Source: Bradyrhizobium sp. 1(2017) (GTDB lineage: Bacteria; Pseudomonadota; Alphaproteobacteria; Rhizobiales; Xanthobacteraceae). From it: a stretch of 64,000 nucleotides of DNA. The stretch is taken from positions 1,756,001 through 1,820,000 of the forward strand of contig NZ_CP050022.2 of assembly GCF_011602485.2 (NCBI RefSeq), given 5' to 3'. Position 1 is the stretch's first letter, and every line of letters begins with the position of its first letter. Made by a program: the position numbers and the translations under genes. The notes under the pieces were generated by a model, which was given only the letters and a program-made list of their open reading frames with translations, was not told the DNA's origin and ran no database searches. This document shows, piece after piece, positions 34,216-42,978 of the stretch.

Positions 34216-36357
34216 TCAGATGCTTCCGACGGTTTTCAACCTCGCCCTGGGGTGGATTTCGGCCTGCGACAGCACGGTGGTCTGGGCCCGGAACCGTTCC
34301 ACCAGGGAACGCACGAACGGACGAATTGCCGCAGAGGTCACCAGCACTGGCGCTTCGCCTTCGCGCGCGGCGCGCTCGAAGGCCTCGCGCACGCCGGTCA
34401 TGAACTCCGACAGTTTCGAGGGCTGCATGGCCAGGCTGCGCTCCTCGCCCTGGCCGATGATCGATTCGGCGAAGGCCTGCTCCCAGCGCGCCGACAGGGC
34501 AATCAGCGGCAGATAGCCGTTGTAGGAGGTGTTCTGCGCGCAGATCTGGCGCGCCAGCCGGGCGCGGACATGCTCGACCATGGTCGCGGGGTTGCGCGAG
34601 AACGCGAGCGAGTCGGCGATGCCTTCCAGGATGGTCGAGAGGTCGCGGATCGAGATGCGCTCGGCGAGCAGCAGTTGCAACACGCGCTGAATGCCGGAGA
34701 CCGTGACCTGGCCCGGCACGATGTCCTTGACCAGCTCGCTCTGCTCCTTCGGCAGCTCCTTGAGCAGCTTCTGCACCTCGCCATAAGAGAGCAGGTCCGA
34801 CATGTTGGCCTTGAGCAGCTCGGTGAGGTGGGTCGAGAGCACGGTCGCGGCGTCGACGACGGTGTAGCCCTTGAGCGAGGCCTCTTCCTTGAGGCTGGCA
34901 TCGACCCAGGTCGCGGGCAGGCCGAAGGTCGGCTCTGTCGTGTGGATGCCGGGCACCTGCACCTGGCTGCCGCCGGGGTCCATGACCATGAACTGGTTGG
35001 GCCAGATCTTGCCGGAGCCCGCGTCGACCTCCTTGATCTTGATGATGTAGGTGTTGGCCTCGAGCTGGACGTTGTCGAGGATGCGCACCGCCGGCATCAC
35101 GAAACCCATCTCGATCGCGAGCGATCGGCGCAGCGCCTTGATCTGCTCGGTGAGGCGGTCGGTGCCGTCGGGGCCGTTGACCAGCGGCAGCAGCGCATAG
35201 CCGAGCTCGATCTTGAGGTCGTCGATCTTGAGTGCCGCCGAGATCGGCTCTTCGGCGGCAGTCGCGCCCGGCGCACCCGGCGTGCCCGGGGCAGGCGCGG
35301 CCTTGGCAGCTTCCTCGGCCTTGACGGCGGACTTCTTATGGTTGCGGGCGTTCCAGGCCAGCGCGCCGGCGCCGGCGCCGAGCGCCAGGAAGGGGAGGGT
35401 CGGAATGCCCGGCAGCGCCGCCAGCACCAGCATCACCGCCGAGGACATCGCGAGCGCCTGCGGATATCCGGAGAACTGCTTCATCAGCGCCTTGTCAGCG
35501 GCGCCGGAGACGCCGGCCTTGGAGACGAGCAGGCCGGCCGCGGTCGAGACGATCAGCGCCGGCACCTGGGTGACGAGGCCGTCACCGACGGTCAGCAGCG
35601 TGTAGGTGCGGCCCGCGTCGGCAAAGGACATGCCCTGCTGCGCCACGCCGATGATCATGCCGCCGACGACGTTGATGAAGACGATCAAGAGGCCGGCGAT
35701 GGCATCGCCGCGGACGAACTTGGAGGCACCGTCCATGGCGCCGAAGAAGCCGCTTTCGTCCTCCAGCTCCTTGCGCCGCTCCTTGGCGACCTTCTCGTCG
35801 ATCAGGCCGGCGGACAGGTCGGCGTCGATCGCCATCTGCTTGCCGGGCATGGCGTCGAGGTGGAAGCGGGCGGCGACTTCGGCGATGCGGCCCGAACCCT
35901 TGGTGATGACGACGAAATTGACGATGATCAGGATGGCGAAGACGATGATACCGATGACGAAATTGCCGCCCATCACGAAATTGCCGAAGGCCTCGATGAC
36001 GTGACCGGCGGCAGCAGTGCCCTCATGTCCGTGCGACAGGATCAGTCGGGTCGAGGCCATGTTGAGCGACAGGCGCAGCATGGTCGAGATCAGCAGGACG
36101 GTTGGGAAGGCGGAAAATTCCAGCGGCGCCTGGATGAACAGCGAGGTCATCAGGATCAGGATCGAGAGCGTGATCGAGATCGCCAGGAACAGGTCCAGCA
36201 CGATCGCGGGCAGGGGGAGGATCAGCACCACCAGGATGGTGAGGACGCCGAGCGCCAGCGCGATGTCGCCGCGCTTGAGGATGGTGACGATCTCGTTGAG
36301 GGAGGGGATCGAGGGCCTTGCTGCGCCTACGCCCTGTCCTGCGGTGACGTCGACCAT
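34216..36357 (-). CDS. flhA: Flagellar biosynthesis protein FlhA
   Basis: Central membrane component of the flagellar type III export gate. From the ATG at 36357 (MVDVTAGQGVGAARPSIPSL) it has 713 residues, the usual length. The N-terminal half has eight predicted membrane helices (about 30-330), including GDIALALGVLTILVVLILPL and the conserved FHIPEP-type cytoplasmic loop region (GKQMAIDADLSAGLI, then EDESGFFGAMDGASKFVRG). The C-terminal half is the cytoplasmic domain (about 370-713) that forms the nonameric ring. An upstream in-frame ATG (36459) gives a non-conserved extension and is rejected. It is separated from fliI/fliJ by 11 kb. Confidence 0.95.
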   Translation of the reverse strand: MVDVTAGQGVGAARPSIPSLNEIVTILKRGDIALALGVLTILVVLILPLPAIVLDLFLAISITLSILILMTSLFIQAPLEFSAFPTVLLISTMLRLSLNMASTRLILSHGHEGTAAAGHVIEAFGNFVMGGNFVIGIIVFAILIIVNFVVITKGSGRIAEVAARFHLDAMPGKQMAIDADLSAGLIDEKVAKERRKELEDESGFFGAMDGASKFVRGDAIAGLLIVFINVVGGMIIGVAQQGMSFADAGRTYTLLTVGDGLVTQVPALIVSTAAGLLVSKAGVSGAADKALMKQFSGYPQALAMSSAVMLVLAALPGIPTLPFLALGAGAGALAWNARNHKKSAVKAEEAAKAAPAPGTPGAPGATAAEEPISAALKIDDLKIELGYALLPLVNGPDGTDRLTEQIKALRRSLAIEMGFVMPAVRILDNVQLEANTYIIKIKEVDAGSGKIWPNQFMVMDPGGSQVQVPGIHTTEPTFGLPATWVDASLKEEASLKGYTVVDAATVLSTHLTELLKANMSDLLSYGEVQKLLKELPKEQSELVKDIVPGQVTVSGIQRVLQLLLAERISIRDLSTILEGIADSLAFSRNPATMVEHVRARLARQICAQNTSYNGYLPLIALSARWEQAFAESIIGQGEERSLAMQPSKLSEFMTGVREAFERAAREGEAPVLVTSAAIRPFVRSLVERFRAQTTVLSQAEIHPRARLKTVGSI

Positions 36358-36499
36358 GGTAGCTGCCTCCCCGCGCGGCTGCCGTCCGCGCGCCCCAAAC
36401 GTCTGCGCAGCGGCCGAGGGGCCGCCGTTCCGAAAGTGAGGCACCGCACTGGCGTCCACAGGGAATCCCCCGTTCTACGCGGCTGACGACACTCGACTT

Positions 36500-36522
36500 C
36501 ACCCGGCAATTCTTGCCGGGTG
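36500..36522. promoter_or_regulatory. Hairpin in the flhA upstream region
   Basis: CACCCGGCAA-TTC-TTGCCGGGTG, a perfect 10-bp stem with a 3-base loop, located about 145 bases before the flhA start. No T-run, so a terminator is unlikely; a protein-binding or leader-RNA role is possible. Confidence 0.45.
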
Positions 36523-36590
36523 TATGGTTAGCAAAGGGTTAACGGAGGGGTTGGAAGGGACGGACCGGGGTGTTTCGGTGGCTCTGAGAG

Positions 36591-36672
36591 CGTCATTCCG
36601 GGGCGATGCGCCGCATCGAACCCGGAATCTCGAGATTCCGGGTCTGGTCCTTCGGACCATCCCGGAATGACG
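36591..36672. repeat. Cloverleaf-like palindromic repeat, copy B
   Basis: Perfect 12-bp outer arms (CGTCATTCCGGG at 36591-36602 and CCCGGAATGACG at 36661-36672) enclose three hairpins: CGATGC-GCC-GCATCG (36604-36618), a 22-bp palindrome centred on CTCGAG (36621-36642) and TGGTCC-TTC-GGACCA (36645-36659). Located between flhA and the copper operon. Confidence 0.85.
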
Positions 36673-36689
36673 GCTTTGGCTGGCAGCCC

Positions 36690-37007
36690 CTACTTCGCCT
36701 TCTCCATCCTCGTCACCGTGTACCCCGACGCCGCCTCCTCGGCCTCGAACGTCACCTTGTCGCCGACCTTCACCTGCTTGAGCATCGCGGAATCCTTGAC
36801 GCGATAGACCATGGTCATGGGCTCCTCCATGCCGAGGCTCTTCGCTGGTCCGTGCTTGAGCGTGATCTTGCCGGCGCTCTCGTCGATCTTCTTGACCTCG
36901 CCGCTGATCGAGGCGGCGCCGGCCGCCAGGACTCCGGTGACAACGGCGCAGGTGACAACGCTCGACGTCAGCGCCAGCGCAGCAGTGATACGGATGATGC
37001 GGTTCAT
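36690..37007 (-). CDS. CusF-like copper-binding periplasmic protein
   Basis: 105 residues from the ATG at 37007, preceded on the reverse strand by AAGGAGACACTC. A signal peptide (about 1-29, ending VLAAGAAS) precedes a small OB-fold with ISGEVKKIDESAGKITLKHG, then GMEEPMTMVYRV. The M-x-M pair and His in LKHGPA match the Cu(I)/Ag(I) site of CusF; the Trp of E. coli CusF is missing. Last gene of the copper unit, 17 bases after the cupredoxin gene. It probably hands copper to the other members. Confidence 0.85.
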   Translation of the reverse strand: MNRIIRITAALALTSSVVTCAVVTGVLAAGAASISGEVKKIDESAGKITLKHGPAKSLGMEEPMTMVYRVKDSAMLKQVKVGDKVTFEAEEAASGYTVTRMEKAK

Positions 37008-37024
37008 GAGTGTCTCCTTTCGCC

Positions 37025-37480
37025 TTACTTGACGGTGACGTTGCCGACCATGCCGTAGTCGCGATGGTCGGGGATCAGGCAGGAAAATTCGAACGTGCCG
37101 GTCTTGCTGAACTTCCACAGGATCTCGGCGGTCTTCTTCGGCTCGAGCCGCACCCCATTGGGGTCGTCATGCTCCATGTGCGGATGCTTCTTCATCTCCA
37201 CCGCATGCGCGAGATTCTCCTTGGTTGTGGCGAGCAGGAATTCGTGGTCTTCCTTGCCGACATTGCGCAGCACGAAGCGGATCTGCTCGCCGCGCTTGAC
37301 CTCGATTTTCGCGGGCGTGTAGTCCATCTCGTTCATCAGGATCTCGATGGTGCGCGCCGGCTTCCTGGGATCGCCGGGCTCGCCGGCCGAAAAGGTTGCG
37401 TGCCCGTGCTTGTCGTGGGCGAGGGCCGGCGCGATCGAGAGCGCGGCCAGCGCGAGGCCGAGCCCGGCAGTCTTCTTCAT
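37025..37480 (-). CDS. Periplasmic cupredoxin (blue copper protein)
   Basis: 151 residues from the ATG at 37480, chosen because AGGAG lies 7 bases upstream. Signal peptide ends near ALAHDKHGHA. The type 1 copper ligands are in place: His79 (KEDHEF), Cys134, His139 and Met144 (SCLIPDHRDYGM). A His/Met-rich insert (MKKHPHMEHDD, about 96-106) may bind further copper. It probably acts as electron carrier or copper chaperone to the adjacent multicopper oxidase, whose stop codon lies 29 bases upstream of this start. Confidence 0.9.
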   Translation of the reverse strand: MKKTAGLGLALAALSIAPALAHDKHGHATFSAGEPGDPRKPARTIEILMNEMDYTPAKIEVKRGEQIRFVLRNVGKEDHEFLLATTKENLAHAVEMKKHPHMEHDDPNGVRLEPKKTAEILWKFSKTGTFEFSCLIPDHRDYGMVGNVTVK

Positions 37481-37509
37481 TGCAGTCTCCTGTTGCTTCA
37501 TCGAAACGC

Positions 37510-38847
37510 TCACATCTTCATGTTCTTCATCGGCGGGCTGCCCGGCTTTTGCCGCGCCGGCTCCGCAGCCGGGGCGGTCACTTCGTAGGCGACGGTGCCC
37601 TGCGGATACTTGTACGGTCCGGGATCGCGGTAATCGTCGCGTGGGAGGTCCTCGCGGATCTTCATCACCGTGAACATTCCGCCCATCTCGATCGGCCCGA
37701 ACTGGCCGGTGCCGGTCATCATCGGCAAAGTGTTGTCGGGCGCGGGCATCTCCATGTTGCCCATCGCCATGCCCGTCGAGCCCATGGCCATGCTGTCAGG
37801 CGCGAGCTTGCCGACGGCCTTGGCGAGATCCTTGCGCGACACGCCGATCAGGTTGCGCACCTCGTGCCCCATCGCGTTCATGGTGTGATGCGACTTGTGG
37901 CAGTGGAACGCCCAGTCACCGGGATTGTCGGCGAGCACGTCGAACACCCTGATAGCGCCGACCGGCACGTCCGTGGTCGTTTCCGGATACTGCGCGCTCT
38001 CCGGGATCCAGCCGCCGTCGGTGCAGGTCACCGCGAAGCTGTGGCCGTGCAGATGGATCGGATGGTTGGTCATGCTGAGATTGCCGATACGCACGCGCAC
38101 CTTGTCGCCGAGCCGCACCGGCAGCGGATCGATGCCGGGAAACACCCGCGCATTCCAGGTCCACATGTTGAAGTCGGTCATTTCGTTGACCAGCGGCAGA
38201 TAGGTGCCGGGATCGACGCGATAGGTGCTCATCACGAAGACGAAGTCGCGGTCGACGGGCCGGAAGTGCTGATCGCGGGGATGCACGACCACCATGCCCA
38301 TCATGCCCATCGCCATCTGCACCATCTCGTCGGAATGCGGGTGGTACATGAAGGTCCCGCTCTTCTTCATCTCGAACTCGTAGACGAAGGTTTTTCCCGG
38401 CTGGATATGCGGCTGGGTCAGTCCGCCGACGCCGTCCATGCCGCTCGGAATGATCATGCCGTGCCAGTGCACAGTGGTATACTCGGGCAGTCTGTTGGTG
38501 ACGAAGATGCGGACCTTGTCGCCCTCGACGGCCTCGATCGTCGGGCCCGGCGACTGGCCGTTGTAGCCCCACAAATTCACCTTCATGCCCTCGGCGAACT
38601 CGCGCACCACGGGTTCGGCGACGAGATGGAATTCCTTCCAATCGCCGTTCATGCGGAACGGCAGCGACCAGCCGTTCAACGTGACGACGGGCCGATAGTC
38701 GGGGCCGCTGATGGGGTGCAGCGGCGGCTGCATCACCACCTTGTCCATGTGCGCAGCTTCCGGAATAGCGGCGGCCTGGACGCGGCCACTGATGGCCGAG
38801 GCGCCGGCAAGGGCGGCGGCGCCCAAAAATCCTCGTCGGGAAAACAT
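37510..38847 (-). CDS. Multicopper oxidase (CopA/CueO type)
   Basis: 445 residues from the ATG at 38847, preceded by GGAG. A Tat signal (SRRGFLGAAALAG) sends the folded enzyme to the periplasm. Copper motifs: HWHG (127-130), HPH (169-171), HPIHLHGH in the third domain, and HCHKSHHTMNAMGHE at the trinuclear/type 1 site. A Met-rich tail (about 355-385: MAMGSTGMAMGNMEMPAPD) is typical of Cu(I)-oxidising enzymes. Role: oxidise Cu(I) to less toxic Cu(II). It starts 14 bases after the TolC-family gene stop. Confidence 0.92.
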   Translation of the reverse strand: MFSRRGFLGAAALAGASAISGRVQAAAIPEAAHMDKVVMQPPLHPISGPDYRPVVTLNGWSLPFRMNGDWKEFHLVAEPVVREFAEGMKVNLWGYNGQSPGPTIEAVEGDKVRIFVTNRLPEYTTVHWHGMIIPSGMDGVGGLTQPHIQPGKTFVYEFEMKKSGTFMYHPHSDEMVQMAMGMMGMVVVHPRDQHFRPVDRDFVFVMSTYRVDPGTYLPLVNEMTDFNMWTWNARVFPGIDPLPVRLGDKVRVRIGNLSMTNHPIHLHGHSFAVTCTDGGWIPESAQYPETTTDVPVGAIRVFDVLADNPGDWAFHCHKSHHTMNAMGHEVRNLIGVSRKDLAKAVGKLAPDSMAMGSTGMAMGNMEMPAPDNTLPMMTGTGQFGPIEMGGMFTVMKIREDLPRDDYRDPGPYKYPQGTVAYEVTAPAAEPARQKPGSPPMKNMKM

Positions 38848-38860
38848 GCATGCCTCCATG

Positions 38861-40282
38861 TCAGTGGCCGCCACCGGCAGGCGCTGCCGCGGCGATGGTG
38901 GTTGAATTGTCGCCGCCGGAAGCAGCGCCGCCGCCATTGACGGCGGCCTGCAAGTCGGATTGGGCGAGGAAAAATCTCTGCCTGGCATCGATGGCGCCGC
39001 GCAGCGAGGCCAGACGCTGCCGCGCCTCGGTGAGCAGTGCAAAGATGTCGACCTGCATGCTGGAGAAGCGCAGCTGCATCTCCTCGGTGATGATTTTCCG
39101 CAAGGGAATGATCTCGCGCTGGTAGTGGCTGGCGATGTCGTAGGTGGAGCGGTAGACGCGATAGGCGTCGCGTGCCTCCGAGCGCACGTTGACGGCCCGC
39201 TCGGTCAGGCGATTGAAGGCGAAATTGTAGGTCTCCGCCGCCTGGCGCACGCGAACCTCGCCGCCGTCGAAGATCGGGATCTGGAACTGGACGTCGAAGC
39301 CGCGCTCGCGGAACGGCGGACCTTCCGGATCCTGGGTGCGGCGGGAGATGCCCGCGAGATCGAACAGCGTGACGAAGCGTGTCGCCTCGGTGAGGTTCAG
39401 CGATTTCGCCAGCGCCGTCAGCTCCAGCCGCGCGATCTGCAAATCGATGCGATGGGCGACCGCGTCGGCCTCGATCGAGGGCAAGGCCAGCGGCCGGCGC
39501 GGCAGCGGCAGCAACGCGTTCGGCAGGCGGAAGTCGAGGCCGCCGTCCCACAGTCCCATCAGGCGCGCGAGCCGTTCGCGCGCGCTCGCTGCCGTCTGAC
39601 GTGCATTGACGAGGTCGGCGGTGGTTTCGGCGTAAAACACCTGCTCGCGGGCCTGGTCGAGCTTGTTGAGCGAGCCGGTCTCGCCGAGCTTGACCGCGAG
39701 CTGTGCAGTGGATTCCGCCGTCGCCTTTGCGTCCGTCAGCAGCACCACCATCTCGTTGCCGGCGACGGCGCGCCAATAAGCGCGGCGGACGTCGGCGGCG
39801 AGCCGTAACGTCGCCAGCGCTGCGCGCAATTGAGCCTGGTGAAAACGATCGCGGGCGATATCGGAGCGGAACGGCAGGGTGGCCAGCGCGAGGATATCAC
39901 CGACCACCTGACGCTCGATCTCGCTGGCGCCATTGCCAGTGATCCGGGATAGCGCGAACACCGGATTGGGCGGCAGGCTCTGCTCGACCAGATCGGTCTC
40001 GGCCAGCGCCAGCTCGTTATAGGCGGCTTGTAGTCCCTTGTTGTTGAGCAGCGCGATCTGGACGGCGGTGTCTGCGGTGAGCGTACGCGACAGCAACTGG
40101 CGCGTGCGCCCGTCGACCGCGTCGACTCCCTCGGCTGTTCGCACGAAGGCAACATCCTTGTTGATGCTCTGGCTCGTCAGCTCCGACACCGTCGTCATGC
40201 CGCTGTCGGGCGAGAACCCGGCGCAGCCAGAGAGGCCGAGAGCGGCGAGAACGAGCAGGCCTCGCGCAAAATCGCGTTTCAT
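38861..40282 (-). CDS. TolC-family outer membrane lipoprotein
   Basis: 473 residues with a lipobox (LGLSGC, Cys20) and the long helical repeats of outer membrane efflux proteins (about 80-290 and 300-440; QIALLNNKGLQAAYNELALA marks the first). Normally such proteins are exit ducts of tripartite RND or MFP pumps; here neither an RND nor a periplasmic adaptor gene is in the operon. The tail (ATAASGGDNS-like and AAAAPAGGGH, ending in His) is unusual. It may pair with a pump elsewhere or serve copper export directly. Confidence 0.9.
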   Translation of the reverse strand: MKRDFARGLLVLAALGLSGCAGFSPDSGMTTVSELTSQSINKDVAFVRTAEGVDAVDGRTRQLLSRTLTADTAVQIALLNNKGLQAAYNELALAETDLVEQSLPPNPVFALSRITGNGASEIERQVVGDILALATLPFRSDIARDRFHQAQLRAALATLRLAADVRRAYWRAVAGNEMVVLLTDAKATAESTAQLAVKLGETGSLNKLDQAREQVFYAETTADLVNARQTAASARERLARLMGLWDGGLDFRLPNALLPLPRRPLALPSIEADAVAHRIDLQIARLELTALAKSLNLTEATRFVTLFDLAGISRRTQDPEGPPFRERGFDVQFQIPIFDGGEVRVRQAAETYNFAFNRLTERAVNVRSEARDAYRVYRSTYDIASHYQREIIPLRKIITEEMQLRFSSMQVDIFALLTEARQRLASLRGAIDARQRFFLAQSDLQAAVNGGGAASGGDNSTTIAAAAPAGGGH

Positions 40283-40291
40283 GGCTCGCTC

Positions 40292-40576
40292 CTACCGGTC
40301 TTGCTTGGGGCGCGGCGCCACGGCGTCGTTGCGGTCGCGCCATGGTGCCGGCGTCGCAGGCCGCAGGCTGGTATAGGGCGCAACGGTCGAGCGATAGCCG
40401 ACAGGCGCCACCTTGGCCGCCGGATCGGCGGGATCGGCGCTGGCGACCCGGTTCGTCGCCGGCATGCAGCCCGACAGCGCCAGCGCGGCCAGGGCCAGCA
40501 GCGGCCAATTGAATCGAAGGTGTCGTCCACGTGCCGCGGATGCGGCGGCGGACTTCGCCCCGGAAAGCGTAAGCAT
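40292..40576 (-). CDS. Small hypothetical lipoprotein of the copper operon
   Basis: 94 residues with an N-terminal hydrophobic run and lipobox ALSGC (Cys37), followed by about 57 polar residues rich in Ala, Pro and Arg. The start may lie further in (the signal helix begins near residue 24). No family recognised. Nine bases separate its stop from the TolC-family start, so it belongs to the same transcript. Possibly an assembly partner of the outer membrane lipoprotein. Confidence 0.65.
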   Translation of the reverse strand: MLTLSGAKSAAASAARGRHLRFNWPLLALAALALSGCMPATNRVASADPADPAAKVAPVGYRSTVAPYTSLRPATPAPWRDRNDAVAPRPKQDR

Positions 40577-40649
40577 GATTCATCCCTGATCTGGAGACGA
40601 TAGGTTCGCGCGCGCAGACGCGCGCTCGGCCCGACGTTGTCGCGTCAGA

Positions 40650-41066
40650 TCAGGCGATGGGGGGACGGTAGTGCTGGGGCGAGGCCGCGCCGTGCATGCC
40701 GGCCACGATTTCGGGCACGCAGGCGGATGTCGGCTGAAGCGGTGTCGCGACGATCGGCAGGTCGGCCGGCAACGCGCTGATGCACATCATCGCACAGCAC
40801 GGTCCCATCGTTCCCTTGCCGCCATGATCATGCGGGGCGGGTGCATCCTGCGCCGCGGTCTGGTGATGCGCATGCGACCCGGCATGGTGATGCGAGGTGC
40901 CGTCATGGCCGGCCAACATCTGGTGATGCGCCGGCACGAGATCGGCAACGGCTGCTTCGTCGGTAAGACACGGTGCCGCACCGCTGCCCCAAGCGAGGGC
41001 CGCCGCGGGCGCGAGCACGCAGAACAGATAGGCGAGGGCAACAAGTCTCCCCACCCTGATCCGCAT
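40650..41066 (-). CDS. His-rich, Cys/Met-containing exported protein
   Basis: 138 residues from the ATG at 41066. A signal peptide (about 1-25) is followed by a segment with about fifteen His residues (AHHQMLAGHDGTSHHHAGSH and further) and a CCAMMC motif, both suited to binding copper or other soft metals. Another Cys lies in the C-terminal part. First gene of the reverse-strand copper set, 74 bases before the small lipoprotein. From memory similar proteins precede copper-resistance genes in other Bradyrhizobium. Role as copper buffer or sensor is inferred. Confidence 0.7.
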   Translation of the reverse strand: MRIRVGRLVALAYLFCVLAPAAALAWGSGAAPCLTDEAAVADLVPAHHQMLAGHDGTSHHHAGSHAHHQTAAQDAPAPHDHGGKGTMGPCCAMMCISALPADLPIVATPLQPTSACVPEIVAGMHGAASPQHYRPPIA

Positions 41067-41242
41067 CGATCGCGTCGATCGCAGCAACATTCCGTAGATA
41101 TGCTCCTCGCGCGGTCAATGTTGCGCACGCTGATTGCAAATTAGTGGCAAAACGCGCGTTCGCCAAGCTCCTTCTTACCGCAGTGCACCGCGCATGCCCA
41201 ATATCGCGCCACGATGCTTGACCCTGCGGCGATCCGCGGGTC

Positions 41243-42508
41243 ATGTTCCGCCCCGTGCACGCACCAAATCATCCGGGACAAACGCCTGATTCATTCCGCC
41301 CTGATTCCCGTCAGGCCTGGATGCGGCTTGTCATTGCGCTCGTGATCGGTTCGATCGGCGGCGTCGGCATGTGGGCGATCGTGGTCATGATCCCCGCGGT
41401 GCAGGCCGAATTCGCCGCCACGCGCGGCGCGGTGTCGCTGGCCTTCACGCTGATGATGTTCGGTTTCGGGCTTGGCGGCGTCATCGCCGGCAAGATCACC
41501 GACCGGTTCGGCATCGTGCCGGCGATGGCGATCAGCATTGCCTTTCTCGGCGTCGCCAATGTGCTCGCGGGCCTGTCTGCGCAACTCTGGCAATTCGTGG
41601 CGGCCTACTTCCTGATCGGGCTCGGAACCTCGGCGACCTTCGCGCCGCTGATGGCGGAGGCCTCGCACTGGTTCGAGCGCTATCGCGGCCTTGCCGTGAC
41701 GATCGTCGCGAGCGGCAATTATTTCGCCGGAACCATGTGGCCGCCGCTCGTGAACTGGGGCATGCAGGAGATCGGCTGGCGCTACACTCATGTCGGTATC
41801 GGGCTCGTCTGCGTCAGCCTGATGACCATCCTGGTGCTGGTCCTGCGCGCGCAGATGGGCGACGACAAGGCGCACGATCACGCCAATGCGCCGCCGCCGC
41901 GGGTCGACCTCAAGCTGTCGACCAACACGCTGACCGTGCTGCTGTCGATCGCCAGCATCTCCTGCTGCGTCGCAATGGCGATGCCGCAGGTGCATATCGT
42001 CGCCTATTGCGGCGATCTCGGCTATGGCGTGGCGCGGGGCGCCGAGATGCTGTCGCTGATGATGGCCTGCGGCATCGTCAGCCGGATCGGCTCGGGCTTC
42101 CTTGCCGACAAGATCGGCGGCATCCGCACGCTGCTGGTGGGATCGCTGGCACAGGGCTTTGCGCTCGTCTTCTATCTGTTCTTCGACAGCCTCACGTCAC
42201 TTTACCTGATCTCCGCGATGTTCGGCCTGTTCCAGGGCGGCATCGTGCCGAGCTATGCAATCATCGTGCGCGAGGCGATGCCGGCGAGCGAAGCCGCAAC
42301 CCGCGTCGGCATCGTGATCTTCGCCTCCGTGTTCGGCATGTCCTTCGGCGGCTGGGTGTCGGGGATGATCTTCGACGCCACCGGCTCCTACGGCGCGGCG
42401 TTCGCGAACGGCGTGGCGTGGAATGCCCTCAATATCGGCATCGTCGTGTTGCTGTTGATCCGCTCGCGGATGGGCTCGGTCAAGACAGGGCCGGGTTTTG
42501 CAACCTAG
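41243..42508 (+). CDS. MFS transporter (oxalate/formate antiporter-like)
   Basis: 421 residues with twelve predicted membrane helices. Typical MFS motif A sits in the first cytoplasmic loop (GVIAGKITDRFG) and its repeat in the second half (GSGFLADKIGGIRT). The pattern of helix 1 (IALVIGSIGGVGMWAIVVMI) and motif NYFAGTMWPP suggests the monocarboxylate/oxalate:formate branch, but substrate cannot be fixed. ATG 41243 is used; ATG 41321 (MRLVIALVIGS) is a possible shorter start. Its end overlaps the DUF4864 gene on the other strand by four bases. Confidence 0.85.
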   Translation: MFRPVHAPNHPGQTPDSFRPDSRQAWMRLVIALVIGSIGGVGMWAIVVMIPAVQAEFAATRGAVSLAFTLMMFGFGLGGVIAGKITDRFGIVPAMAISIAFLGVANVLAGLSAQLWQFVAAYFLIGLGTSATFAPLMAEASHWFERYRGLAVTIVASGNYFAGTMWPPLVNWGMQEIGWRYTHVGIGLVCVSLMTILVLVLRAQMGDDKAHDHANAPPPRVDLKLSTNTLTVLLSIASISCCVAMAMPQVHIVAYCGDLGYGVARGAEMLSLMMACGIVSRIGSGFLADKIGGIRTLLVGSLAQGFALVFYLFFDSLTSLYLISAMFGLFQGGIVPSYAIIVREAMPASEAATRVGIVIFASVFGMSFGGWVSGMIFDATGSYGAAFANGVAWNALNIGIVVLLLIRSRMGSVKTGPGFAT

Positions 42509-42912
42509 ACCGCCTGTCCCGCCTTCAGCAGCGAGCAGCCGGTGATCTTGTAGCTGCCGTCTGGTTGCCGCTCGAGCGTATACAGCGCTTCCCAGGCCTC
42601 GCCATTGGCGTCGACGATATGGACGCGCTGGGCGATCCAGCTGCCTTCGGCCTTGCTGTCGCCAAACTCGAAACTCTTGTGCCGATAGACCGGCGCGTAG
42701 CCGTTCTGCACCATGGACATGAAGATGTCGGGTGCGGGGAAGAGCTCCTGAATCGCCGGGGCGGCGTGGGAATAGGCCGCAGCCGCATCGTCGCGAACGA
42801 ATGCTTGCTCCTGGGCGCGGATGACGCCCTGCGCCGCAGCTATATCGTCGGCGAATGCCGGAGCGGCACCGAGGGTGATCATGAGAGCGACGAGCAAGGC
42901 GGCAATGCGCAT
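42505..42912 (-). CDS. DUF4864 periplasmic protein
   Basis: 135 residues: signal peptide (1-21, ending AFADD), then the single DUF4864 domain with QGVIRAQEQAFVRDDAAAAY, IQELFPAPDIFMSMV, YRHKSFEFG and ITGCSLLKAGQ. The fold is likely SnoaL/NTF2-like. Function unknown. Convergent with the MFS gene. Confidence 0.85.
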   Translation of the reverse strand: MRIAALLVALMITLGAAPAFADDIAAAQGVIRAQEQAFVRDDAAAAYSHAAPAIQELFPAPDIFMSMVQNGYAPVYRHKSFEFGDSKAEGSWIAQRVHIVDANGEAWEALYTLERQPDGSYKITGCSLLKAGQAV

Positions 42913-42978
42913 GACAGGCTCCGCGTTGAAATCCCGGCGATGCTGATCCTAGCACGCCCCATGGGAAATACGGGCGCG

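Noticed and set aside
34252..36486. Forward-strand frame of 744 codons opposite flhA
   Set aside because: A codon-bias shadow of flhA: extremely rich in Arg, Gln, His and Asp, no domain pattern, while the reverse strand encodes a textbook FlhA.
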